DNA of 64,000 nucleotides, taken from Nitzschia sp. pyKryTriq1 (Eukaryota; Bacillariophyta; Bacillariophyceae; Bacillariales; Bacillariaceae). A program made the translations under genes and the position numbers. The stretch lies in NCBI GenBank assembly GCA_956465555.1, contig OY101120.1, positions 1,606,001-1,670,000 of the forward strand, given 5' to 3'. Each line of letters begins with the position of its first letter. Position 1 is the first letter of the stretch. Below the pieces are notes generated by a model, which saw only the letters and a program-made list of their open reading frames with translations, made no database searches and was not told where the DNA came from. Positions 54,476 to 64,000 of the stretch are shown here, one piece after another.

Positions 54476-56357
54476 TTATTCCCATTCAATTGTCGCAGGG
54501 GGCTTGGAACTAATGTCATAGCACAATCTGTTGATACCGCGTACTTCATTGATCACGCGGCTACTCATGGTGCCCATCACGTCATAGGGCAAGTGGTAGA
54601 AATCAGCCGTCATGTAATCTGTCGTCTCAACACATCGGACACTAGCCACCCATTCGTAGGTGCGACCATCTCCCATGACCCCCACCGACTTGACTGGTAG
54701 CAAGACGACAAAGGCTTGTCCGATTTTGCGATAATGACCACTTTTGTGAAGCTCTTCAATGACAATAGCATCCGCTTCTTGCAAGATCTTGACACGCTCC
54801 TTGGTGACTTCGCCCAAGATACGAATGGCCAGTCCAGGGCCCGGGAATGGGTGTCGCCATACGCTGGCCTCGTCAATGCCCAAGGCAACTCCTAACTCAC
54901 GAACTTCGTCCTTGAAGAGTTCACGCAAAGGTTCGATGAGCTTCAATTTCATGGTGGCCGGCAAACCTCCAACGTTATGATGCGTCTTAATCGTGGCTGA
55001 GGGACCCTTGTAGGAAATGGATTCAATAACGTCGGGGTACAGGGTGCCCTGAAGCAAATAATCGCAAGGCTTTTTCATTTCCTCTTCAATCTTCGTAGCT
55101 TCTTCCTGGAATACTTCAATGAAAGTGGTTCCAATAATCTTTCGCTTTTCTTCTGGCTCCGTAACTCCCTTTAACAAATTCAAAAAACGATCCGCTGCAT
55201 CAACACAACGAAGATTAACACCGCAATCTTCACGCATCCGCTTCAAAACATCCCTAGCTTCGTTTTGGCGCAAGCATCCGTTGTCGACCATAACGGCGTG
55301 GAAACGATCTCCAATGGCCCGAGTCATCAAGACAGCCGCCACAGTGGAATCGACGCCTCCACTCACGGCTCCCATGACATGCCCATCACCAACCTTGCGT
55401 CGGACGGACTCAATGAATTCCTGGGCGTAATCGGTCATGACCCAATCTTGCTTGGCGCCGGCAATGTTCACGCAAAAATTCTTCAAAATATCTTTTCCCT
55501 TCGGAGAGTGGGTGACTTCGGGGTGGAACTGCAATCCCCACATCTTCTTCTCCAAATTTTCGATGGCGACAAACTCAGCATTATCGGTAGCGGCTATCGA
55601 GAACAAGAAAAAATAGCATTGCATGAGAAAAAGAGATTCAAACAATCTTCACGAGGACTCTGGACGAAGGCAGGCACTTGCTACCTAGTCTACCGATCCA
55701 GTTTCGAAGCGAAGACTTCCTCTGACGTACCAACTGGCTTGAATCCTTCTGGTGACTTGGTCAACTTGTCTCCATGAGACATCCACATTTGAAAATCGCC
55801 GGGCAAACCTTCAAACAAGGCGGAGTTGCAGCCCTCGACACGCTTTACAAAGGACTTTCCATACTCGTGCTTGAGACCTGGCATCACTTCTCCTCCAAAG
55901 ACATGGGCCAGCTCTTGCATTCCGTAACATATACCCAAGACAGGGACTTGTCGCTCTTCGATCAACTTCCAAACGTCCGGTGATACGTGCGGTGCGCCTT
56001 CGTCGTACACGCTGGAGGGACCACCGCTCAAAATAACGGCGACTAGCTCATGTTCTGCCAACTCTTCGGCCTTGACGAGGCAAGAATATAGTTCACAGTA
56101 GACATGCAGTTCTCGAACACGACGAGCAATAAGGTGGGAATACTGGGACCCGAAATCTAAGATAGCAACTTGAGGCCTGGTGATCAGTAGAGAAAACAAG
56201 AAAGAAACAAGCAAAGATCCCGAAATTCTGGTCGTGAGCCACGCGATAATGATGGGATACAAAGCGAAGAATCATCTTTCACTACTTGTACAAATCCTAC
56301 GCACCGTCCATAGTTGCTCAAGCGCGAAGACTGTTTCAAATATTCCTTGGCGTCCAT
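54476..56357 (-). CDS. guaA: GMP synthase (glutamine-hydrolysing), three exons
   Basis: Exons 56357-56305, 56176-55731 and 55593-54476 join to 538 residues. The middle donor GTACGT at 55730 is chosen because it gives [18 protein letters not shown], which fits the family; a later donor keeps an open frame but does not. The glutamine amidotransferase part has SGGPSSVYD, the nucleophile in GICYGMQ (Cys101) and QFHPEVTHS. The ATP pyrophosphatase part has the PP-loop [16 protein letters not shown] and ends with the conserved PPATIEWE. The enzyme turns XMP, ATP and glutamine into GMP in purine synthesis, in the cytosol. The first exon encodes 17 residues without a targeting signal. Confidence 0.96.
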
Positions 56358-57143
56358 CTTGGTAGTTGAGAGATACGATAGGAGACAAGTTTGTGCCAGA
56401 ACAACGATGCTGGCTGCAGAATACTCGTAATGATGATTGTTCTGCTTTTGGGCGAAATAAAAAATGATGGCATCTGCTTGGTTGGATTTCGTGGTGCTGG
56501 CGGCTGGTTGGATTCGAGTCACGAATATGCGTGACCGAACTTTTGGTGGGTCAGACGGTAAGACCATCCAATTATGGCGCGATGCGAACGCCTGTCCTGC
56601 GCCTGTCCACCTCCCATCGTCTTCATCCACAGCCGCACAATCTCCCGTGGGGGAGAACCATACCGTTCTTGATTCAACCAAGCATCCAGATTCCCTTCGT
56701 TTTACATGAATCACACATAATGATGTACGTGAGGGAATTCAAGGATCTTTGAGTTCATGAATATTGTAGCCAGCTGTTCGTCTTTCTCCATGGGCCTTTT
56801 TTGCAATTGCACCGTTATCGTGGATCCACCACGTGGGAGTTATCAGAAGAGGTCGAAGTTTTGAGAGCCATTCAATAACGTAGCCGCTTCAACATCGTTG
56901 CGCCCAGTGCTTTGAAAGAGAGGTTTTCCATCTCTGGGACCTCGCACAACCCCATTCAAGAAGCCCGCGAACCAAAATCACAAACCTCGTGGATGGCTTT
57001 TCGCCTGTCCGTGCGGTTGAAGAAAACCGACCAAACGCTCCCCATGCATGCCACCCGTCGTGATGATTATTCTCTGCTTCTCATAACTACTTTTCGTCGT
57101 CGATGCCATTCTTTTTTCCCACAGATCATTATTACCTTCCAAG
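56358..57143. other. divergent intergenic region
   Basis: Between the GMP synthase and the ornithine aminotransferase genes. No gene supported. Unlike other divergent regions here, it lacks GTAC palindrome clusters. Confidence 0.5.
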
Positions 57144-58590
57144 ATGCTTTCCAAATCCCTCAACAGCAAGATTCGCCCCACTCAAGTGATCCAGGCTTTC
57201 CGTCGCTCCAAGTCGTCGGCGGCCGTTTCGCATGTACACACTGCTGAAGAGTGCATTGCTCTCGAGAACAAGTACGGAGCACACAACTATCACCCACTTC
57301 CCGTCGTACTTAACAAGGGACGAAATACCAAGGTGTGGGATGTCAATGGCAAGGAATACTATGATTTCTTGTCCGCTTACAGCGCGGTCAACCAAGGTCA
57401 CTGCCATCCCAAGATCATCGACGCTCTCATCGAACAGGCACAAGAATTGACTTTGACGTCGAGAGCCTTCCACAACGACATCCTTGGTGAATACAGCGAA
57501 TTCATCACGGGATATTTCGGCATGGACCGAGTCCTTCCGATGAACACTGGAGTTGAGGGTGGAGAAACCGCTGTCAAGTTGGCTCGACGATGGGGATACG
57601 ATATCAAAGGCATTCCCCATAACCAAGCCAGAGTGCTTTTTGCCAACCAAAACTTCTGGGGCCGCACTCTTGCCGCAATCTCCAGTTCAAATGACCCCAC
57701 TGCCTACAATGGATTCGGTCCATACATGCCGGGATTTTCTCATGTTCCGTACAATGACGTGGCTGCCCTAGAAGCAGAATTCGAGAAGGATGCAGAGCAC
57801 ATGTAAGTGAATGAACACAGGGAGATACGATATTCTTTAGAATATCGCGCACTTCTCTAGTTTTGAGTGCACAATATTTATCTAACTCTGGATTTTTTTC
57901 CTTTTTTTCTTGCACAGTGCTGCATTCATGGTGGAACCAATTCAAGGAGAGGCAGGTGTCGTCGTTCCTGAGGATGGCTACATGCGAAAGGTGAAGGACC
58001 TGTGTGAAAAATACAACGTTCTATTGATTGCCGATGAAGTTCAGACGGGATTGTGCCGAACTGGACACCGTTTGGCAGTCGATCATGACGGAATCCTGCC
58101 CGATATTTTGGTTTTGGGCAAGGCGTTGAGTGGAGGTGTCCTCCCAGTATCGGCTGTCTTGGCCAAGGACGAAGTTATGCTTACTTTGAACCCGGGTGAG
58201 CATGGATCTACTTACGGTGGTAACCCATTGGCATGCAAGGTCGCGATGGCCGCTTTGGAGGTATTGAGAGACGAAAAACTGGCGGAAAACTCTCAAGCTC
58301 GGGGCGAGCAATTGCGCGCTGGAATGAAGACTCTAATCGGAAACACGGTAGTGGAATCTGTGCGAGGTCGTGGGCTTTTGAATGCTATCGTCATTAACCA
58401 GCCCAAGGGAGCGTATGGTGACACTGGCAAAGCATGGGACCTGTGCGTCAACATGCAAAACAATGGTCTTTTGGCCAAGCCGACTCATGGAAATATTATT
58501 CGATTTGCTCCACCTCTCACTATTACCGAAAGTGAAATGGATGAATGCCTGGGTATCATCGAGAAGTCGGTCCGTCAGTTGGATGCATAG
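57144..58590 (+). CDS. OAT: ornithine aminotransferase, two exons
   Basis: Exons 57144-57802 and 57918-58590 (115-base intron, GTAAGT donor) join to 443 residues. Class III aminotransferase features: [48 protein letters not shown], the metal-free PLP site Asp in [15 protein letters not shown] and the Schiff-base lysine in [10 protein letters not shown] (Lys288). The tyrosine in SAYSAVNQG is specific to ornithine over GABA enzymes. The enzyme makes glutamate semialdehyde from ornithine, linking arginine, proline and the urea cycle that diatoms have. An N-terminal [21 protein letters not shown] stretch is typical for mitochondrial import. Confidence 0.96.
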
Positions 58591-59104
58591 ACATGTCATG
58601 GAATTCAAAAGACTAAGCTTTCGAAATTTTGGTTGCAGTAAAGGCTAGAGGACAAACAAAAAGATTACTTCACAGCTTTTCTAGAAGCAGCGAAACGGGC
58701 AAAAGAATAATTTGTCCGCTACTACTCTCCTAGACCGTACAAGTTCAGTAAACAGAAGGGGGTAGAATTTCCAAGTGCTGGGACGGACGGTGGTCCTGTG
58801 ATGTATGTTTCTTACACCGGAAGGTGGAAAGGTGAAAAGTCGTCCACCTGAAGTCTGCTACGTGGTAACAATACAGTGGTTAATCGTACCATGGAAAAGG
58901 GCCGGCTACGCGGTAGACCAGAAACACAAAGCATAAACTATGTGCACCTACTAACTTAGAAAATTTCGTACGAAGTAGTGATTAGCAATCCCCAGGATTC
59001 TGCTCGAAGAAGTTCACAAAAGGTATTAACAAAACCTCCCATCGACGCGATCCATGTAGGAAAGATCGAACCCAATCCAACCCAACCCCATCCCAAAGAG
59101 ATTC
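58591..59104. other. intergenic
   Basis: No gene, repeat or palindrome cluster identified. Confidence 0.5.
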
Positions 59105-59578
59105 TCAATATGGTAAGGAACGAAGAGATTTCGGAAGGTTGGATGTAGTCCTCTCCTTCGATAAATGCTTCATTGGAACCACGGCATGTTTATTTCGTAG
59201 CTTTCCAGTATCATGAACTGGACTCAGCAAAGTGAGATCGTTGTCGTCATCTCGTTTCGGGCGCGTCAGTTTGGGAGCACGTCCGGACGAGCTTTCGCTT
59301 TCCCAGCGGCTAGTTTGTTCCTTGAGAGTTGGGTGGTTTCGGATAGGCGACGCTCCGCTGATGTTTGAATCAAAATTAGATGCCGTGTCCCACCGTGAGG
59401 CCATGTGATCCAATGGCGTACTTGCACTTCGGAGCACACCCCTTCTCCTTCTCGCGCTGCCGTCAAAGTCAGAGTCCTGCATTCTTCTAGCGTTATCGCT
59501 GATAATAGAAATGCGCGCTCCGGGCTTGCCAGAACATGCAACTAAATCGTGCAAAAATATCCCAAGTGCGTCGCTCAT
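59105..59578 (-). CDS. small Ser/Arg-rich protein with two SRW motifs
   Basis: Single exon, 157 residues, ATG start. Highly polar and basic. Two related motifs occur, ASRWDTASN and TSRWESESSS, spaced about 33 residues apart, plus PKLTRPKRDDDNDLTLL. The composition and motif spacing remind me of small diatom proteins of unknown function. No signal peptide or membrane segment. Confidence 0.55.
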   Translation of the reverse strand: MSDALGIFLHDLVACSGKPGARISIISDNARRMQDSDFDGSARRRRGVLRSASTPLDHMASRWDTASNFDSNISGASPIRNHPTLKEQTSRWESESSSGRAPKLTRPKRDDDNDLTLLSPVHDTGKLRNKHAVVPMKHLSKERTTSNLPKSLRSLPY

Positions 59579-60289
59579 GTTCGATGACAGTTTTGATATA
59601 TGGTAACGGAACTGTATGTATATGTTTTATTTGTGTGAGAGGAAAGTTGGCTGTGGTGAGAGGAAAGTCTCGTTCCTTTTTTGCGATGTGCTTCAAAGGT
59701 ACACCGCACACAGTAAAAGTGATGATTTTACAGTATGATGATGTTGCGAATACAGTTCTCAGTTTTATTTGCATAGGTTCAAGTATCACGTACCGTACCA
59801 GGTACTGTACAGTACAAGTACGCAAGAGCACGTAATAGTCTACAGGTTCGCTAAAACAACAGTGGCAATCCCGCAAAAATCACGGGGCTTCGCCGCTCGC
59901 CGCGCAATTGCTGCAAACTTCAAATGCTGTAGCGGTACTGTACAGTCGGTACCAGGAGTCAATTGCACAAACTTGACGGACTAAATGAGGTTCTTTGCCA
60001 AGATTACAGGGCATATAAGAATCCTGCTTTCTTAATTGTAGTAAAGGGTTCGTGAATGAAGCCACATAATGTCAGTTCTCACTACCGCACATACTTTACT
60101 AGTAGTTGTTAGTTAAAAATCTATAAATCACCAGTGAGAAGGGGCATATAAAAAGAATTGACTGTGAAGGTTGCTTCGTACGAACCCGCGCGCGCCCGCC
60201 TGCATGCCTGATACAGTTCGCACGTAAGAAAAGTTGAGAATGTCAATTAACTTCGACTCACTGGACTACATTTTTCTGCGTGTTTTCCT
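59579..60289. other. intergenic
   Basis: No gene supported. GTAC palindromes (TACCGTACCAGGTACTGTAC) at about 59791-59820, and a few near 59935-59955, upstream of the minus-strand gene ending at 59578. Confidence 0.5.
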
Positions 60290-60620
60290 CACGGGCGCGA
60301 GCGCCAACCAGCGCTCAAACCTTTCCGACAATAGACCGATGAAATAGGACCTTACTAGATTTCGACTGCGTAGCAAGTCTCTGTCTTTTCAGGTTACCCT
60401 TTGGTACATCGCCTTGCCTCCTTTCCAAGGTGTAAGAGATGGTGGGTGGCCATTGAACTCAGAAGTAGTCCAGTCTCATTTTGGCCGCATCTTGGTTCGT
60501 GGCGTCCCTTCTTGGAATTCCAACTTTCTACCCCGCCACATTCGACTAGGTGGTGGTGTATCGCAACTTTCCCTTGGCAAAGCCCTTCAGAAGTGCGCCG
60601 GCTCCAAGAAATTTAGAGTC
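60290..60620 (-). mobile_element. degraded recombinase-element tail (copy C)
   Basis: Third copy of the element: hairpin GGCGC-GA-GCGCC at 60294-60305, then the tail (AGACCGAT, TTTCGACTGCGTAGCAAG, CTTGCCTC, CAAGGTGTAAGAGATGG, GGCCATTGAACT). Further on, the minus strand still shows a decayed match to the recombinase end but with stops. The hairpin arms pair perfectly although the loop differs from copies A and B. Confidence 0.65.
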
Positions 60621-62010
60621 TAAAGCGATAAATCCATGAGTTAGTTAGTTAGTAGTGGACCACGGCAGTTTCCAAACATTCGCAAAATAGACACGCTACT
60701 GTCAGTCCTTCGCTTGGACTCCTTGGACTCAGCACCATGACTGACGGACGTCTATCCTAAACGCGTCTCGACCGTCAAGGTAGTAACTAAATTAGACTGG
60801 GCACTTTTTCGCTGCTTTACGACTTAGTAGTAGGATAGTGTAGCTCTACTCTCGAGCTCTTTAGAGAGAGTACCTAGAGAGGAGGAGTCTACTTCGTGCC
60901 CGGAGTAGCAAAGCAAATTCTGCCTAAAGTATGATGTAATAGGTGGTCCATGAAACAAGCACTAGTAGTAGGGAGACTACTCCCGCTACTTCTTTCAAAT
61001 ACTGCATTTTACTCCTCTCTAGAGCTTGGAGTACATCTACATGCCTACTAGTGGTACTAGTAGCTAGAGGCGTCGTCTACAATCGGAGCTCAGAAAAAGC
61101 AGTCCATTTTACAGTCGAACAGAAAAGTAGACCGGGAGACGTTGGACATCCGCTCTACTCTAGTAGTAGTAGGACCTACTACTGTACGGAGGAAAAACTA
61201 ATCTACAGCTCTGTTGCCATGTTTTATGAGAGCATCCTTAGTCTCGAGGGCTTCTGGCCTCCACAATGCGTCTTTTTATGACGTTCCCGTGGGTGCGCTT
61301 TTCTTTCCACTCAAATCGTCGCCGAAAACAAAATGATGCGGTTGATGCATGTGTACGTGTATGCCAGGTAACGCGCCACTTCTGCCGCTTCATCAAGCAC
61401 CCACCAGCTGTTCCCCACATGGGTTGCCCCTTTCACAAACATACACAACACGCCAACGTTCATTCTGTCCCGGAGTCAGCGAAAACCAGTGTTGGCTTCA
61501 AGATCAGAATGCATCGGCGTCCGAGTACTCGAAGTCAACCAGACGGAAGCCTAAAGAAAACCATGGATTGCCCATGCACATCGCCCGATCCAAAACAAAA
61601 CGGCGTTTTCTGTCCGCCTTGGTTCAACACGTCGAGACCTTGGGTAGCAACCCAGTGCTTGGTCGAGCAACATGATTTCTTGTGTCTACATGATTTCTTC
61701 TGTGTCTTGAAATGCCTCTTTGATCACCGATGGCATGATGGCGCAACACCTTATATCTACCTTCCCAGACTAGCTGAAAACAACTAGATCCCGAGTTTGA
61801 AACGAAACGGATGTAAATGTAAAAAAAACGTCGGACCTTTGAACATATCTCTCTCAAGTATTAGCCTCGGCATCAAAAAGACCCATAGCAACGCCTGGAA
61901 CTGGCACATAGGGTTCGCTTCTCAGTGTCCATATCGCCGTACACGTGTCCCCTTTTCTTACTCTTTGTTTTGTAACGTCTGGTGTCATGCTCAACCGCCA
62001 GGACTGGTAC
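60621..62010. other. 1.4-kb intergenic region
   Basis: Contains CTCTAGAGAG and TAGTAG simple repeats (60820-61200) and a dispersed repeat unit near 60788-60825. An open frame at 61266-61787 (173 residues, Cys/His-containing) has no recognised family and is left unassigned. Confidence 0.45.
60788..60825 (+). repeat. dispersed repeat, copy 1
   Basis: Shares a 22-base exact string (GCACTTTTTCGCTGCTTTAC plus GA) with 63331-63352, with related flanks (AAATTAGA upstream and TAGTAG-rich DNA downstream). Confidence 0.75.
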
Positions 62011-62703
62011 CTATCGCATCCGACGACGCTTGTACAGACTGTTATCCATTGGGGGGAACCCATTGTTTTTATCTATAGCTGCATTCCTTCTTTTTGTCAG
62101 TGTCTGCTGCTTTTGCTGTAAAGAGGTTGGACAAGCGGTAACCAGTCCCACATTCCGAGTAGGTATCGTCGTGGAACCCGTGGTGGTGGTGACCACAGTC
62201 CGGGCTTCGGTTCCCGCTGTCAACTGAGAAGAGGCATCTTCCTCTTCTTCCATTCCACTAAATTCGGTCAGAACAGAGATATCATCGTCGTCGTTTTCGT
62301 CTTGTTGCATGTCTTCCTGGCCGTTCTGGGCTTCCTCCGCAGCCACTGCCGCTGCAGCGGCCAGCGCCGCGGGCGTCTTAGGTATCACAAATTCTCGAAA
62401 GTCTCGGCTGGGAGCTCGGTGCAGTGTGTAGCCAAAAAATGGGTAGCCAGCAGCGTCGCCACCTTTCTCTAAGAGGCCCACTCGCACCCCCATGGTTGTT
62501 GGAATGCTTCCGCTGTCCTCGATTTGACTCATGGCTTGATCATCATCTTCGTCATCGTCGTAGACAGGGGTTCTCTTGACATCTTCGACTAATTCCTCTT
62601 CCTTCTCATCCTCTTCATGGAGCGGTCGCTTGATGCTGGACGAGGGGTCGACTAAGCAAAAGGTGCGTCTTTGTCGTTGTTCTCGGGGGTTTGATCGTCC
62701 CAT
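62011..62703 (-). CDS. acidic nuclear-like protein of unknown function
   Basis: Single exon, 230 residues from ATG 62703. Not recognised. It has a basic start (GRSNPREQRQRRTF), acidic runs (EEDEKEEELVED, DDDEDDDQ, ENDDDDIS), a short ordered-looking segment (GYPFFGYTLHRAPSRDFREF), an Ala run, and a basic end (KRRNAAIDK...YKRRRMR) suited to a nuclear localisation signal. Codon use is like that of neighbouring genes and the frame is clean, so a real gene is likely. Confidence 0.6.
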   Translation of the reverse strand: MGRSNPREQRQRRTFCLVDPSSSIKRPLHEEDEKEEELVEDVKRTPVYDDDEDDDQAMSQIEDSGSIPTTMGVRVGLLEKGGDAAGYPFFGYTLHRAPSRDFREFVIPKTPAALAAAAAVAAEEAQNGQEDMQQDENDDDDISVLTEFSGMEEEEDASSQLTAGTEARTVVTTTTGSTTIPTRNVGLVTACPTSLQQKQQTLTKRRNAAIDKNNGFPPMDNSLYKRRRMR

Positions 62704-64000
62704 TGTCACTAAAGTATTACTACACTAGTAGCAACAATCGTTGCTGAAAGTAGTCTGTTGTGTGTGTGTTTGTTGTTGTGAGCTTGGAGTGGTGTTGCCA
62801 TCATCCATACTGTGATACCCGCGTTAGAGAGAAAACTACTCGTAGTAGACTACCAGCAGAAATCTGCGCAGAATTACGCGATACCTGTCGACGGCGCTGC
62901 GCATACTGTAGTAAGCATTGCTCTGCCGCACTACAGTATCACATTCGTGTATTTCGTACGAGAGTGTACAGTACAAGAGCGCGGGGTTGACACCGGCGGC
63001 GTAGACGCCCAGCACCAGTACAGTACTGGTACACGTACCATAACGGTACAGCACGGTACCTGGTATCGTAGAACTTGAGACAATTGCTTGAGATCAGCTC
63101 TCAAATGGCGATGCTGAGGCCGCCTACGAGCACCATGGTAGGGTTTCTACGTATTTCTTTTTGGCGCAAAAGCGCGGTGGATCGCTGTTTCAATCAGAGG
63201 CATCTCTGTGCGGGCGGGTCCCATGTCCCATCATGTTCTCTTTTATTTTTTTTCCAACAAGAACACTACTTGCTCTCGACGGTCACCAAGGTACTCTACT
63301 AGCTAGAGTATGGTAACTACAAATTAGAATGCACTTTTTCGCTGCTTTACGATATACTTGTACTCTAGAGTAGTAGGAGAATACTGAGTAATGGACGATA
63401 TCGTCGGCAGTTAGTAAAGTATTCGTAGTCCAATACCGGTACAGAGGGGAAATCTACACTCGAGTGCATGGTACTCAGCACGACGGATGCGGCTTCTCAT
63501 CAACAAGTAGTACTACTAGTACTGTGCTGTGTGCAAGTACTGCTCCAGCACTCCTACTTCTCTACTACTCTAGAGCTACTGCTACTACAATACTCCATGA
63601 GTATCTACTAGCTAGTAGTAGTAGTCTACGAGGAATTCAAATTGGCGAAATGGGGGGAGAGCAGGCGGTCCACAGACTGTCGTTGCAGCAGGTCGGTGAG
63701 AGGAATGTTCGTACACCGGGAGAAATCCATCATGTGCATCACAGTTGCTATTTATTCGTGTTCGCCAACGGGACTGAACACGGCCCCGTGAAAGAGCGCG
63801 ACGGGCACGCATGGGTCACAGTTTCAGCTGTGGTTTCACTATTCAACATGCCAATGCTCACAAAACTGTTGTAGTCTTGCAATTTTCGATCGCAGAATTA
63901 GAAATGCGGCACATCACCCTATCGTGTCCAAATCATTCGTGGGAGTATTAATAGTCAAAACACGTCCGACGTCGTGTAAAATCTTGACGGCAGTCGTCTC
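62704..64000. other. terminal intergenic region
   Basis: No gene supported. GTAC palindromes at 63010-63070, CTACTAGCTAGTAG palindrome near 63605-63620, and a dispersed repeat at 63319-63352. The open frame at 63464-63874 overlaps simple repeats and is not believed. Confidence 0.45.
63319..63352 (+). repeat. dispersed repeat, copy 2
   Basis: Second copy of the repeat at 60788-60825; identical over 22 bases and similar in the flanking AAATTAGA box. Confidence 0.75.

Noticed and set aside
55694-55731. Later donor in GMP synthase exon 2 (after KLDR)
   Set aside because: It shifts exon 3 out of phase; the donor at 55730 gives the family sequence [10 protein letters not shown].
61266-61787. 173-residue Cys/His-containing frame
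   Set aside because: No recognised domain or conserved pattern; could be chance or a decayed element.
63464-63874. 136-residue frame near the right end
   Set aside because: Built largely from CTACTA/AGTACT simple repeats; no family features.

Overview
The window looks like nuclear DNA of a diatom (stramenopile), most likely a pennate one. The case rests on three things. Genes carry few, short GT-AG introns (about 75-135 bases). Two proteins have signal peptides ending in a phenylalanine-containing cleavage site of the kind diatoms use for plastid import. Several proteins belong to families I know only from diatoms. No bacterial operon, CRISPR array, rRNA or convincing tRNA was found.

Layout. 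0.9-6 kb: an ankyrin/UBA protein gene converges on a Ser/Thr kinase. 6.2-6.7 kb: relic of a tyrosine-recombinase element. 7-9.5 kb: a four-exon aquaporin-like protein and a C19orf12-type protein. 9.6-19.1 kb: a giant RME-8/DNAJC13 endosomal co-chaperone (three exons, minus strand). 19.8-25.2 kb: an unknown charged protein and a long coiled-coil protein with FxFL repeats. 25.9-28.1 kb: a PIF1-type helicase fused to a BRCT domain. 28.2-29.1 kb: a diatom-family gene with a broken reading frame. 30.6-33.7 kb: a GT31-like glycosyltransferase and a secreted Cys-rich protein. 34.2-35.3 kb: tandem repeats and a CpG-poor foreign-looking ORF. 36.3-38.2 kb: a Cys-cluster protein. 38.5-38.9 kb: a second copy of the recombinase-element tail, interrupted by a Ty1/copia fragment. 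40.2-47.6 kb: a diatom-type regulatory-looking protein, a plastid-targeted membrane protein, a POT peptide transporter and a transglutaminase-like protein. 49-58.6 kb: a housekeeping cluster (CK2 beta, EMC4, fumarase, GMP synthetase, ornithine aminotransferase). 59.1-64 kb: a small Ser/Arg-rich protein, a third degraded recombinase-element tail and an acidic protein, in mostly non-coding DNA.

Genes are mostly arranged in divergent and convergent pairs. Convergent pairs lie 46-200 bases apart; divergent pairs share promoter regions of roughly 480-790 bases. Most of those upstream regions, but none of the convergent gaps, contain dense runs of GTAC, GGTACC and TACCGGTA palindromes, which is the most striking non-coding pattern here. 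I found no clear multi-gene undescribed system. The strongest leads are the GTAC palindrome clusters, the recombinase-element family with a conserved terminal hairpin, the CpG-depleted ORF beside GGTTCGAT tandem repeats, and the PIF1-BRCT fusion with a possible plastid address. Exon joins were deduced by eye from reading frame, GT-AG sites and protein-family continuity.
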